64,000 nucleotides of DNA from JAVVXB01 sp036651815 (GTDB lineage: Bacteria; Bacillota; Clostridia; Christensenellales; CAG-138), in contig JAVVXB010000004.1 in the NCBI GenBank assembly GCA_036651815.1, positions 46,643 through 110,642 of the forward strand, read 5' to 3'. Below, piece by piece: positions 43,054-52,091 of the stretch. Made by a program: the position numbers and the translations under genes. Within the stretch, counting starts at the first letter, position 1. Each line of letters starts with the position of its first letter. The notes under the pieces were generated by a model, which was given only the letters and a program-made list of their open reading frames with translations, had not been told where the DNA came from and searched no databases.

Positions 43054-43800
43054 ATGTACCTTCGAAGCGTGCAGCTGACAACCAACACGTTTTTGGGCGA
43101 CGATGCCTATCTTGACAGTATTCCTGCGGTACAATCGCTGGGATCACTGGATCTCTCTCGTGCGCCTGTAACCTTTTTCGTGGGTGAAAACGGCTCCGGC
43201 AAATCCACGCTGCTCGAAGCCATTGCGGTGGCTTCCGGTTTCAATCCCGAGGGTGGATCTAGAAACTTTCACTTCTCATCTGCCGATACCCATTCCGGAC
43301 TGCATCAATATCTGCGCCTTGTGCGCGCCGCCACCCGCCCACGAGACGGATATTTTTTGCGTGCAGAAAGCTTTTACAATGTCGCTAGCAATATTGATCT
43401 GCTGGACGAGGGTAGTGGTGAATTGACCGCCAGCTACGGCGGGCGATCGCTCCATCAACAGTCTCACGGAGAAAGCTTTCTGAGTCTTGTACTCAATCGT
43501 CTGGGTGGAAATGGGCTTTATATTCTTGATGAACCTGAAGCCGCGCTCTCACCGTCCCGGCAGCTTGCGTTGTTGACCGCTATCCATCGAATGGTCAATG
43601 CGCGTTCACAACTTTTGATTGCCACACATTCACCCATTCTTTCGGCTTACCCAAACGCGATCATCTATCAATTAGACGAAACCGGTATCGCGCCAATCCG
43701 ATATGAAGATACCGAACAATATCGGATTACACGCGCATTTTTAGATAATCCCAAGCGGATGTTGTCGATGCTGATGGAGGATGATCCCGCCAATTCATAA
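43054..43800 (+). CDS. AAA/ABC-type ATPase (COG3910-like)
   Basis: A 248-residue single-domain ATPase. Walker A is GENGSGKS (44-51), the signature-like region SHGESFL precedes Walker B YILDEPEAALSP, and the D/H-loop region ends IATHSPIL. This is the group of predicted AAA ATPases related to SMC/ABC heads (COG3910), whose role is unknown. No transmembrane partner lies beside it. The ATG at 43054 gives the family start MYLRSVQL; its ribosome site GAAAGGA is a little far upstream. Confidence 0.8.
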   Translation: MYLRSVQLTTNTFLGDDAYLDSIPAVQSLGSLDLSRAPVTFFVGENGSGKSTLLEAIAVASGFNPEGGSRNFHFSSADTHSGLHQYLRLVRAATRPRDGYFLRAESFYNVASNIDLLDEGSGELTASYGGRSLHQQSHGESFLSLVLNRLGGNGLYILDEPEAALSPSRQLALLTAIHRMVNARSQLLIATHSPILSAYPNAIIYQLDETGIAPIRYEDTEQYRITRAFLDNPKRMLSMLMEDDPANS

Positions 43801-43955
43801 CGCCACCATCCCACAGCAACTGAACCCCCGTCCCTTTTTGTGTCGTATGTCGCATGTCCCGTACGTATTCGTGTTGTGTTAATCCACAGCTTTTTTTATA
43901 TGCATGTTTTCTTTTCAATAGATCGCGCATAGATATCCCGAAATCCCGCACAATG

Positions 43956-43964
43956 TGATATAAT
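43956..43964 (+). promoter_or_regulatory. Extended -10 promoter of the acyltransferase gene
   Basis: TGATATAAT is an extended -10 element, about 40 bases before the start codon at 44004. No good -35 is seen. Confidence 0.45.
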
Positions 43965-44003
43965 GTTACAATATTTTTGATCATCTTGAAAGGAATTGAA
44001 TCT

Positions 44004-45473
44004 TTGATAACTTGTGCAAATTCCAGCATCCCGCAACAAGAGACCGTTTTGCTTACAGAATATTTGAATCAACTGCGAAACAAAATCGATTTGCCAAAGA
44101 AAGAAATTCAGGCAATTGTTGACGATTTCGAAGCGATTTTTACATTTTATCTGCAGCGGGGATTGACCGTTCAGCAAGCGATGCTGCGTCTTGGTGAAGA
44201 TCCGCTGGGCGATTTTTATCAAAGTCCTTCACCAGATGAATGGTATCGCCTGGACAACGCAGCAAAGGTCTATCCACTTTCTATGACGCACACAGCAATC
44301 AAAATGTACCGGGTTTCAGCGTACCTAAAAGAGCCGGTCATCCCCTGTGTGCTGCAAGTGGCGCTACTGACAACACTCCGGCGCTTTCCCCGTTTCTCCA
44401 CCACCATCAAGCGCGGCGTCTTCTGGCATTATCTGGATGCTGCAAGGGTGCATTATACGGTGCGCCAGGAACATATGATGCCCTGCACGCCAATCGACGT
44501 ATGCCGCAACCATTCGTTGACCTTTCGCGTCCAGTATTTTAATCAACGAATCTCGTTTGAGGCGTTTCATGTGTTGAGCGATGGTACGGGTGCACTCATT
44601 TTTTTGAAAACTTTGGTCGCTCAATATCTCAAACTGTTAGGTATCTCCGTCCCGCCCAACCCGGAAATCTTTGATCTGACAGAAGTACCAACGGAGCAGG
44701 AATGGCGCAATGATTTTACGATTGTGGATCAAACAAAGGCAAAGAAGGATCTGAGCGAAAAACTTGCCTTGCAGGTTCGAGGCAGGCGAACCACGCTTCA
44801 GCCCGCGAGAATCACACACTATTTCTTCTCCGTAAAGGAACTGCTGCAAATTGCGCGTTCTCACGAAACAACCATCACTGTTTTGGTTCTTCGCACCATG
44901 CTGCTGAGTGCCAAGGCGACGATCCACCGAAAACGTGGCCGAATCAATATCGATGTGCCGGTCAATATGCGCAAATTCTATGCGTCCTCTACCCTTAACA
45001 ACTTCTCCATGTATGGCGTACTGAGCTTTCGTATGGCAGAAATTACCGAAGATGACACCATGCTCACGCGGATTACCGAAAAGCTAGCGATCCAAACGTC
45101 TAAAGATGCCATGGACAAAAAGGTTTCGTGGATCAATTCATTTGTCAATCAGCCGCTGATTCGGTTTCTGCCGCTGTATATAAAATCTCTGATTTCCCGC
45201 ATCAGCTTCAAATTGTTTGGCGAAAAAACCGTAACGGCCACGCTCTCCAATCTCGGTGTGGTCAAGTGCGATTTTGCTGGCAATGTGGAGCAATTCGATT
45301 TTATTCTGGGACCGACCAGCATCAACATCGTTGGCTGCGCCATGGGCAGCTATGAAGATCACATGACGTTCACCATCACGAGCTCCATCAAAGAGCCATC
45401 ATTTGAGCAAGCCATGCTTGAACAATTCCAGAAATTGGGACTTGCAATCCGAGTGGAGGAGGTCAACGTATGA
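44004..45473 (+). CDS. Condensation/alcohol acetyltransferase-like acyltransferase
   Basis: A 489-residue CoA-dependent acyltransferase superfamily protein. His189 and Asp193 in FHVLSDGTGA form the HxxxDG catalytic motif; two-lobe features such as INIDVPVNMRKFY and a late TLSNLG segment fit. An extra N-terminal helical part (1-75) resembles helical domains of small regulatory membrane proteins. The start is TTG at 44004 with AAAGGA eight bases upstream; no ATG fits. The stop overlaps the start of a DUF6320-type membrane protein (ATGA), a pairing I have seen for this family in clostridia. Substrate unknown, perhaps an alcohol, lipid or cell-surface acceptor. Confidence 0.7.
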   Translation: MITCANSSIPQQETVLLTEYLNQLRNKIDLPKKEIQAIVDDFEAIFTFYLQRGLTVQQAMLRLGEDPLGDFYQSPSPDEWYRLDNAAKVYPLSMTHTAIKMYRVSAYLKEPVIPCVLQVALLTTLRRFPRFSTTIKRGVFWHYLDAARVHYTVRQEHMMPCTPIDVCRNHSLTFRVQYFNQRISFEAFHVLSDGTGALIFLKTLVAQYLKLLGISVPPNPEIFDLTEVPTEQEWRNDFTIVDQTKAKKDLSEKLALQVRGRRTTLQPARITHYFFSVKELLQIARSHETTITVLVLRTMLLSAKATIHRKRGRINIDVPVNMRKFYASSTLNNFSMYGVLSFRMAEITEDDTMLTRITEKLAIQTSKDAMDKKVSWINSFVNQPLIRFLPLYIKSLISRISFKLFGEKTVTATLSNLGVVKCDFAGNVEQFDFILGPTSINIVGCAMGSYEDHMTFTITSSIKEPSFEQAMLEQFQKLGLAIRVEEVNV

Positions 45474-46048
45474 GTAACAGCGAACGGTTTTATCCCGAGA
45501 TCATTGCCCCAAGATTTAATTTCACCGTGTACCGACAATGCATGTTCTATTTCTTTGTGTCCGGTTTTATCATGAGCGTCATTGCCAACCTTGTGTTGGG
45601 CGGAAAGCCTTGGTGTTTGTATGTGCTGCTTTCCGAATATATCTTTTACACTCGATTTTTAACATGGGATCTTGTGGAAACAAGCATCATAAAACGTTGC
45701 TTTTCCATTCTCTTTCCGGTTTGCTTCCTACTGTTGCTCATCGAAATTCTGGAGCCCAACGTGCCGTGGTCGTCGCAAATGCTGATCCCGTTTCTCTATT
45801 TGATTGCGCTCATTCTTTCGTCCATCACCTACTTTTCATTGTTTAACTACCAGAAAACCAATATCATGCCATTGCTGCATATCGTGAGTGGATCCATGAT
45901 TTCCCTGATAATCGGCATGGTTTTTATTGGAAAGCTGAGCGTCGCGTTGATTTCCTTTTCGTTTTTTTCGCTCCTCTTTATCCTTGTCTCCATAATTTGG
46001 TACCGCAAGGCGATCCTTGCCGAGCTGCGAAAGAAATTTCGCGCATAA
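45470..46048 (+). CDS. DUF6320-like membrane protein
   Basis: A 192-residue protein with five to six membrane spans and a short basic cytoplasmic tail (LRKKFRA). Start and preceding stop overlap by four bases, so it is translationally coupled to the acyltransferase. It has no catalytic motif I can see and may anchor the acyltransferase to the membrane or move its substrate. DUF6320 is my best family match by context and length. The following 174 bases to the next gene contain no supportable feature. Confidence 0.6.
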   Translation: MSNSERFYPEIIAPRFNFTVYRQCMFYFFVSGFIMSVIANLVLGGKPWCLYVLLSEYIFYTRFLTWDLVETSIIKRCFSILFPVCFLLLLIEILEPNVPWSSQMLIPFLYLIALILSSITYFSLFNYQKTNIMPLLHIVSGSMISLIIGMVFIGKLSVALISFSFFSLLFILVSIIWYRKAILAELRKKFRA

Positions 46049-46222
46049 AAAAGAGAGATTCAGTGAGCCGCCCGACCCCCATTCGTTTGACAGTAGCAAC
46101 GGTATGCGTATCCCATCCCAGGCTTTCACCATCCACGTTATCAGGCAAGGCGTTCGAGAACTGGACACGCCCATATTTGAGGCGTCATTTCTGCCGCGTG
46201 GATGGCGATTGATTGTGCTGGC

Positions 46223-47092
46223 TCATGCATCGGCAATGAAAATCTTCTGGTAGATATCATCTGCCAAGCCTGCGATTGCAATGGATTTGTAAGCCACCGA
46301 GGGTCGCGTAGGAATTGCTTCTTGAATTGTTGTTTTCAGTTGCTGATACAGTGCCCGTTGATTAATGCAATCCATATGCTGACCCAGCAGCCAGTTGCTT
46401 GTCCGATGATCAACAAAACTATTGCGCCCGACCGCACCCAAGACAAGCGTTGCGCGCTCGATCACGTGCGTATCAGCGTTAAATGCTACAACCCCAGCAA
46501 GGATGAGCTGTGAAATGGTAACTGTGGACCGGTTTCCAAGTTTCGCAAAGGCGGCACGTTCATTTGCGCCCATTTTTTTGATTCGGATCTCCCGTAAAAA
46601 GAGAGGTTCGCTATGTTTTTTGTCCGCTTTTTCGGATAGAAATTCATCCAAACGCATCCATTCAAAGTTTTCACCGCGCCGACAAGCCCATATCTCCGCA
46701 CCTAAAGCAAGCAACGCCGCGCACCCGTCAGCCGCAGGGCTGGCATTGCAAATATTACCGCCGATGGTCGCAGTATTACGAATTTGTGTTGAACCAACCA
46801 ATTTAGCCGCATCGTATAGACAAGTTGCATAGCGTTTGATCACGCTACTGTTCTCCATATCACAAAATGTGGTCATTGCGCCGATATGAATATCGTCCCC
46901 CTCCTCCTTGATCCCCTGCAATGCTTGGATTCCAGAAAGATCAACCAGCTCCGTCGGCTGCAGAGTGCCTTTTCTTAATTCAATAATTAGATCGGTTCCA
47001 CCCGCAAGAAACTTTGCAGATACACCCATCTCATCCAGTATTCCTACCAATGCATCAAGCGTCTGTGGCTTTTGAATCACAATTTCACGCAT
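46223..47092 (-). CDS. Molybdenum hydroxylase FAD-binding subunit (xanthine dehydrogenase family)
   Basis: A 289-residue FAD subunit. The FAD-binding blocks AGGTDLIIELRKG and TIGGNICNASPAADG are those of the CoxM/XdhB family. It passes electrons from the iron-sulfur subunit to an acceptor. I start it at ATG 47092, with GGAG six bases upstream; it overlaps the 2Fe-2S gene by eight bases. Last gene of the ten-gene operon that begins at 58266. Electrons could go to NAD or ferredoxin. Confidence 0.9.
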   Translation of the reverse strand: MREIVIQKPQTLDALVGILDEMGVSAKFLAGGTDLIIELRKGTLQPTELVDLSGIQALQGIKEEGDDIHIGAMTTFCDMENSSVIKRYATCLYDAAKLVGSTQIRNTATIGGNICNASPAADGCAALLALGAEIWACRRGENFEWMRLDEFLSEKADKKHSEPLFLREIRIKKMGANERAAFAKLGNRSTVTISQLILAGVVAFNADTHVIERATLVLGAVGRNSFVDHRTSNWLLGQHMDCINQRALYQQLKTTIQEAIPTRPSVAYKSIAIAGLADDIYQKIFIADA

Positions 47093-47561
47093 GCTCTTCT
47101 CCATGTTGCGACCCACTCGTATCCTGAATCGCCTCTACAATCTTTGAATATCCGGTGCATCTGCAAAGATTCCCCTCGATCGCTCGCCGAATCTGCGCTT
47201 CAGTTGGGTTTGGCGTTTCCAGCAATAATGCCTTTGCGGACATAATCATCCCCGCTGTGCAGAATCCGCATTGGACGGCACCGTGCTCAACAAATTTTTT
47301 TTGCAACATATCGTATTCACCATTTTTTGCAAGGCCCTCGATGGTGATAATTTCCTTGTCTTGCAACTGGCAGCCAAGAACCAAACAAGCATGCACCGCT
47401 TTCCCGTTCATCAGTACGGTGCACGCGCCGCATTCGCCGATTCCGCAGCCCTCTTTGGTGCCTGTTAAATGCAGTTGCTCCCGCAGAATATCGATCAATC
47501 GCAGTTCTGGTGCAATCTCCAGATCTCGCTCTTCTCCGTTAACAACAAAGTGTATTCTCAC
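47085..47561 (-). CDS. Molybdenum hydroxylase 2Fe-2S subunit
   Basis: A 158-residue subunit with two 2Fe-2S clusters: the plant-ferredoxin type CGIGECGACTV...C and the helical-domain set CGFCTAGMIM...CRCTGY. It is the small subunit of xanthine dehydrogenase-like hydroxylases. GTG start overlapping the large-subunit stop by four bases, with AGGGG upstream. Together with its neighbours it makes an L-S-M type heterotrimer. Confidence 0.94.
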   Translation of the reverse strand: MRIHFVVNGEERDLEIAPELRLIDILREQLHLTGTKEGCGIGECGACTVLMNGKAVHACLVLGCQLQDKEIITIEGLAKNGEYDMLQKKFVEHGAVQCGFCTAGMIMSAKALLLETPNPTEAQIRRAIEGNLCRCTGYSKIVEAIQDTSGSQHGEEHA

Positions 47562-49840
47562 AATTCAATGCCCCTTTCATTTTTGTACAGTGCCTCGACG
47601 ATTCGTTTTGGGGTCAGCGGATAATAGTTTAGACTTGTTTCCAATGCATGATTGACCGCATTCATAATGGTAGCGGCAACTGGCAGCAACGCCGACTCCC
47701 CAATGCTCTTCGCCCCGAACGGACCTTCGTCCTTTCCATGTTCAAGGATGCAGACCCGTACATTTGGCATGTCCGGCGCGTTGACAACAGTATACTTATC
47801 AAAGTTTGTCGCCAATGGATTGCCATTCTCATCGAGCGCAACTTCTTCGGACAACGCGTATCCGATACCGATTTGAACGGCGCCCTGAATCTGTCCCTCC
47901 ACCATGCATCGGTTCAGTGCCTGTCCCACATCGTGTACCGCAAGATAATCGATTACACGCGCAAGACCCGTGTAGGTATCCACCTCCACTTCTGAAAAGT
48001 GACAACCATAGGCACCGGGATTGCTGGTGTTTTCATACCGCTGCTGAACGGAAAGCTCTCTTTTCAGCTTGCTTTGCGCGGCGGTTGCAATCTCGCCGTA
48101 ACGTAGCGGCGGTAAGGAAACATCTTCCTGGAAAACTGCACCGTCTTTAATCGATAACGTTTCCTTCTGTTCATTCAATAGCGTTGCCGCACAGGATAAA
48201 ATCAGTTCCTTCATTGAGAGCGCTGCTTCATACGCACATCTGCCTGCAACATAGGTCACTCTGGAAGCATACGTTCCGACGTCATACGGGCTGGTGCCCG
48301 TATCCGCTTCCAGCGTTTTAACCGATTCAATCGGCACATCCAGCACTTCCGCCACAATAATGGAAAGGCTCAACAGCGTTCCGCAACCTTGGTCATGCGT
48401 AGCCGTGTTCAATTGCAAAGAACCGTCCTCATTCAACTTTAGATTCATATTGGAATAATCCTGAACACTACCGAAATATCCATTCACATGGCAAGTGCAG
48501 GCAATTCCGACTCCGCGCCGGTATCTCTGTGCTTTTTGATTGAATCGATCACATCTTTCCAGTCGTTTCTTCCAGTCAAACAGGTTTACGCCCTGCGTGA
48601 CGCAGTCTATGATTTGTGCATTTCCCAGCGGGATATTCAGGCAGGTATCCATGTCGTTTGGATGCACCAAATTATCAAGCCGCAGCGTGACTCGGTCCAG
48701 CCCTCTTTGGCGTGCGATCTCGTCGATATGCGTCTCAATCGCCGCGAAGATCTGCGGTCCGCCCCACCCCCGAAAACCGCCGCCAGCCGGTGCATTGGTA
48801 TAATAGCTTTGACTGTGAAAGTGTATGTTGGGGACCCGATATAGGCGAAACGCCTTCTTGCCAGCAGAAATTGGTAATATCAAGCTATTTGTCGCATACG
48901 CACCAGCTTCCGTCAACGCTTCAATATCCATTGCAATGATCTTGTTATCATCGGACACAACGGATGTCGTCGTCAGATCCATCGCCGTAGCGACCGAAGT
49001 ACTCAGTATCGATTGCGGGCGGTCATATGCAAGCAGGACCCTACTTCTGGTTTTCAGTGCCAGGTAGGCAGCCAGAATTTCCAGGCAGGTTTGCTGTTTT
49101 CCGCCAAACGATCCGCCGGTCGGTGCCTTAATCACTCGGACGTCGCAATAGCGCATGTCTAGAAAACTCGCCACATTGTGGCGAATCCCAAATACCCCCT
49201 GGCATGGCGACCAAATCGTAATGCCGTTTGTATCATCATATTCTGCAAGACATACATGGTTCTCCATCGCCGCATGATGGATACGCTGTATATGGACGAA
49301 CGAGCGGTAAACAGCCGCACCTGACCGGCTGATTTCATCGGAAGCACTGCCCGTATTCAATTCTGCTTTGCTTAACAAATTTCCGTTTTCATGAATCAAG
49401 GGCGCATTTTCCGCCATTGCGCTCTCGTAGTTCAAAGCAACCGGAAGCTCCTCATAGACCACACGTATGCAAGTGATGGCTTTCCGCGCAATTTCGGTGC
49501 TGGTAGCAACCACCCCGGCAACCCGGTCGCCGACAAAACGCACATGCTGATCGAACAGTCGTTCATCCGCAGGTGCGGGTTGTCCCGCACAATTCACATA
49601 GTTATTGTACGTTTTGAGCGGTGTGTTTTCATGTGTAAAAACGCCAAGCACACCTTCCATTGCTTCCGCTTCAGACGTATCGATTGAAACAATATTCGCA
49701 TTCGCTTTTTCACTCGTCAACAACTTTGCGTAACATAGATGTTGCGGCTGCATGTCCCCGGTATAGGTCAGCTTTCCGCTGACCTTTTGCCAAGCATCCT
49801 GTATTGGATAACCGCCGCCGACATATTTATATTCGCTCAA
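47558..49840 (-). CDS. Molybdenum hydroxylase large subunit (molybdopterin-binding)
   Basis: A 760-residue xanthine dehydrogenase-family catalytic subunit. Cofactor-site blocks are GGSFGGKQ and AGGGFRGWGGPQ (with the arginine that faces substrate in xanthine dehydrogenases), and the catalytic glutamate lies in GAKSIGE near residue 703. Such enzymes hydroxylate carbon next to a heteroatom in purines, nicotinate and similar rings, or other substrates. The substrate is not readable from these motifs. TTG start with GGAGG seven bases upstream. It follows a UroD-type gene by 31 bases within the operon. Confidence 0.92.
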   Translation of the reverse strand: MSEYKYVGGGYPIQDAWQKVSGKLTYTGDMQPQHLCYAKLLTSEKANANIVSIDTSEAEAMEGVLGVFTHENTPLKTYNNYVNCAGQPAPADERLFDQHVRFVGDRVAGVVATSTEIARKAITCIRVVYEELPVALNYESAMAENAPLIHENGNLLSKAELNTGSASDEISRSGAAVYRSFVHIQRIHHAAMENHVCLAEYDDTNGITIWSPCQGVFGIRHNVASFLDMRYCDVRVIKAPTGGSFGGKQQTCLEILAAYLALKTRSRVLLAYDRPQSILSTSVATAMDLTTTSVVSDDNKIIAMDIEALTEAGAYATNSLILPISAGKKAFRLYRVPNIHFHSQSYYTNAPAGGGFRGWGGPQIFAAIETHIDEIARQRGLDRVTLRLDNLVHPNDMDTCLNIPLGNAQIIDCVTQGVNLFDWKKRLERCDRFNQKAQRYRRGVGIACTCHVNGYFGSVQDYSNMNLKLNEDGSLQLNTATHDQGCGTLLSLSIIVAEVLDVPIESVKTLEADTGTSPYDVGTYASRVTYVAGRCAYEAALSMKELILSCAATLLNEQKETLSIKDGAVFQEDVSLPPLRYGEIATAAQSKLKRELSVQQRYENTSNPGAYGCHFSEVEVDTYTGLARVIDYLAVHDVGQALNRCMVEGQIQGAVQIGIGYALSEEVALDENGNPLATNFDKYTVVNAPDMPNVRVCILEHGKDEGPFGAKSIGESALLPVAATIMNAVNHALETSLNYYPLTPKRIVEALYKNERGIEL

Positions 49841-49871
49841 AAGAACACCTCCGTTTCAACTGCGCGCGACA

Positions 49872-51134
49872 TTAATATACACCATACTGAAATGCGGTAT
49901 CAAATAAAGCATGCAGATTTTCCGGACGCGCATTATCCAGTTGAATTTTCGTATCCAAGATATATCCGCCGCCCGGCATGCAAATCTCCAGCACTTCCCG
50001 TACATTGCGTATTACCTGTTCTTTTGTGCCGTATTGCAGCAGCACGCCGTCAACTCCTCCAGCCAAGCAGGCAACACGTCCCAGTTTTTCCTTTGCCTTT
50101 TTGATATCCGTATCAATGATGTAATATATTACTTTCCCTGCGGGAACCTCCGCCAATATATCCAGCTTTTGCTCGACATTCCCCTGCGTATACACCTTTG
50201 CCACGCCCCCCATCTCGATCACCGTATCAATACAGGCTTTCAAGCCAGGCCAATAGAACTTTTCAAAAAGGCTGGTCCGCATAAATTCGTCCGTCCCGTT
50301 ATGCATATAGAAATAGACGCTTCTAGTCGGGAACTTCATCATGTGTTCTTTGATTTTTCGAATCTGAATCTTTGTAGTCGCTTCGATGGCGCAAAGCATT
50401 TCGTCGGGGCATTCATACATATCCATCGTCGCGTTCATGACGCCGCGCAAGGTATCGTTGAATACGTCAAACGGAACATTGGCCACAAATTCGTTGGCTG
50501 CCGGCCAGCCGCCTTTGGCCAACATCTCCATCAGTTTTCCATTGGCTGCCACAGCGCGCATCGCTTCCTCTCCCGCTTTTTTGAGCGAATCCATTGTCTC
50601 CTGTACATCCGGTAGCGCAAACGGAAGAATCTGGTACATCGCGCCTAAATACAGTACGTTGGATAGATCCACCTTGGCCAATCCACCCAGCTTCGAAAAC
50701 TGACGCGGCAAAACTTTGGTCATCATATAGCCCGTGGGGTCATTGGCATAGTCCATGTATTCGTCCTGCAACATGTATTCGCCTTCCACAACCTGAAAAC
50801 CAATTTTATCTTCCTTAATATGTTTTCCGGGCCATTTTACATAGTTGCATCCCATTGCCTCTAGAAATGGACTTGGAAATATGCTCTGCAATCCCCACGC
50901 AAGATCCGGCTGATACTCCTCATGATATCGCTTCCAGGGAGCATATGCATTTGTATAGTCTTCCATCACCTTCCGAATCGTTGTTTCTTCATATAGAAAA
51001 ATAGGCAGGTACTGGATCTGCGGCGCAACGACAATCCGCCCCTTTTCACGGCATGCAACTGCATTTTCAAATAATTCAATCCGCTCCCAATACGATTTCG
51101 GATACTTTGCGTTATTTTCAATCTGATGTTCCAT
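49872..51134 (-). CDS. UroD-family protein 1, methyltransferase-like
   Basis: A 420-residue protein of the uroporphyrinogen decarboxylase superfamily, in the branch related to corrinoid methyltransferases. It is a close paralog of the gene at 55929-57194: both share AVACREKGR, QYLPIFLY-like, NARPENLHALFDTAF and a C-terminal YGVY. The usual zinc motif HxC near the barrel end is replaced by YYIIDTD, so it may not bind zinc like MtaA or may use another residue set. It lies between the ABC permeases and the molybdenum hydroxylase. GGAGGT is nine bases before ATG. Confidence 0.75.
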   Translation of the reverse strand: MEHQIENNAKYPKSYWERIELFENAVACREKGRIVVAPQIQYLPIFLYEETTIRKVMEDYTNAYAPWKRYHEEYQPDLAWGLQSIFPSPFLEAMGCNYVKWPGKHIKEDKIGFQVVEGEYMLQDEYMDYANDPTGYMMTKVLPRQFSKLGGLAKVDLSNVLYLGAMYQILPFALPDVQETMDSLKKAGEEAMRAVAANGKLMEMLAKGGWPAANEFVANVPFDVFNDTLRGVMNATMDMYECPDEMLCAIEATTKIQIRKIKEHMMKFPTRSVYFYMHNGTDEFMRTSLFEKFYWPGLKACIDTVIEMGGVAKVYTQGNVEQKLDILAEVPAGKVIYYIIDTDIKKAKEKLGRVACLAGGVDGVLLQYGTKEQVIRNVREVLEICMPGGGYILDTKIQLDNARPENLHALFDTAFQYGVY

Positions 51135-51158
51135 CTTTCAAATACCTCCCGCTTTTTT

Positions 51159-52091
51159 TTAGTGATCTTCGGGCAATGGTTTGCCCATAGCCGCAGGTGC
51201 TCTGCCTGACCCTGATAATGCAATTACGATAATGGTAAACACATAGGGGATCATTTGCACAAACTGCGCCGGTACACCTTCACCCTGCAGCCTGATCTGC
51301 AACGCTTCTGTAAAGCCGTACAACATGCTTCCAATCACTGCACCAATGGGATGATATCGGCCTAGTGCGCACATCGCCAGCCCAACAAATCCACGACCAC
51401 CCATCATGTCCCGTCCAAACATTTTCACCTGTCCCAAAGACACGGTAGCCCCCGCCAAAGCAATCAATATGCCAGAGATGATTAGGCAAACATATCGAAT
51501 CCGAATGACGTTGCCACCCGTACACGCGACAGCCACCGGCAACTCCCCAGTAATTCTGATGCGAAGTCCATATGGCGTACGATATAGGAAGATCCATGCC
51601 ATGATTGCAATGACCAGCAACGCTACAAACAGTAAGTTTTGCGTACCAAAAATCTGTTGCCAGACGTTCCCCGCATTGGCCGCCATCGTGGTCATAAAAT
51701 TGTAGATGCCCGGAACCGATGGCGATGTGCCCTGATTGCCCCACACAGCCTGCAGCATGATTGTTGACAACCCCAACCCGAAGAAATTAAAGCCCACACC
51801 AATGATGACGTCGTTTCCCCGGTTTGAAACCGTAAAAAATGCATAGATCAAGCCGAGCAGTGCACCCGTAACCATCGCGCCACAGATGCCGATCCATACG
51901 TTTTTGGTCAAAAAAGAGATTGCCGCACCCGCCAGCGCCGCCGTCAACATGAATCCTTCCTGCCCCATGTGCAGTACGCCGGAGCGGGTTGCAAAAACGG
52001 TTCCAAGGGAAGCATAGGCAACAGAAACCGCCATGCGAAAGGTTGCTGCGATAATTCCAACGCTAAATATCGTCTTTAACAGCTCCATCAT
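51159..52091 (-). CDS. ABC transporter permease, BMP/nucleoside type (second subunit)
   Basis: A 310-residue permease of the BPD_transp_2 family with eight to ten membrane spans. The stretch RSGVLHMGQEGFMLTAAL near residue 36 is typical of the NupQ/YufQ group, and ARVMMGGRG-like GRDMMGGRGFVGLA supplies the coupling region. It pairs with the permease encoded upstream to form the channel of a BMP-family importer. It overlaps that gene by four bases. Importers of this family mostly take up purine nucleosides, some take other compounds. Confidence 0.9.
   Translation of the reverse strand: MMELLKTIFSVGIIAATFRMAVSVAYASLGTVFATRSGVLHMGQEGFMLTAALAGAAISFLTKNVWIGICGAMVTGALLGLIYAFFTVSNRGNDVIIGVGFNFFGLGLSTIMLQAVWGNQGTSPSVPGIYNFMTTMAANAGNVWQQIFGTQNLLFVALLVIAIMAWIFLYRTPYGLRIRITGELPVAVACTGGNVIRIRYVCLIISGILIALAGATVSLGQVKMFGRDMMGGRGFVGLAMCALGRYHPIGAVIGSMLYGFTEALQIRLQGEGVPAQFVQMIPYVFTIIVIALSGSGRAPAAMGKPLPEDH

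Noticed and set aside
46017..46253. 78-codon plus-strand frame after the DUF6320-like gene
   Set aside because: Overlaps two real genes and has no convincing start or motif.
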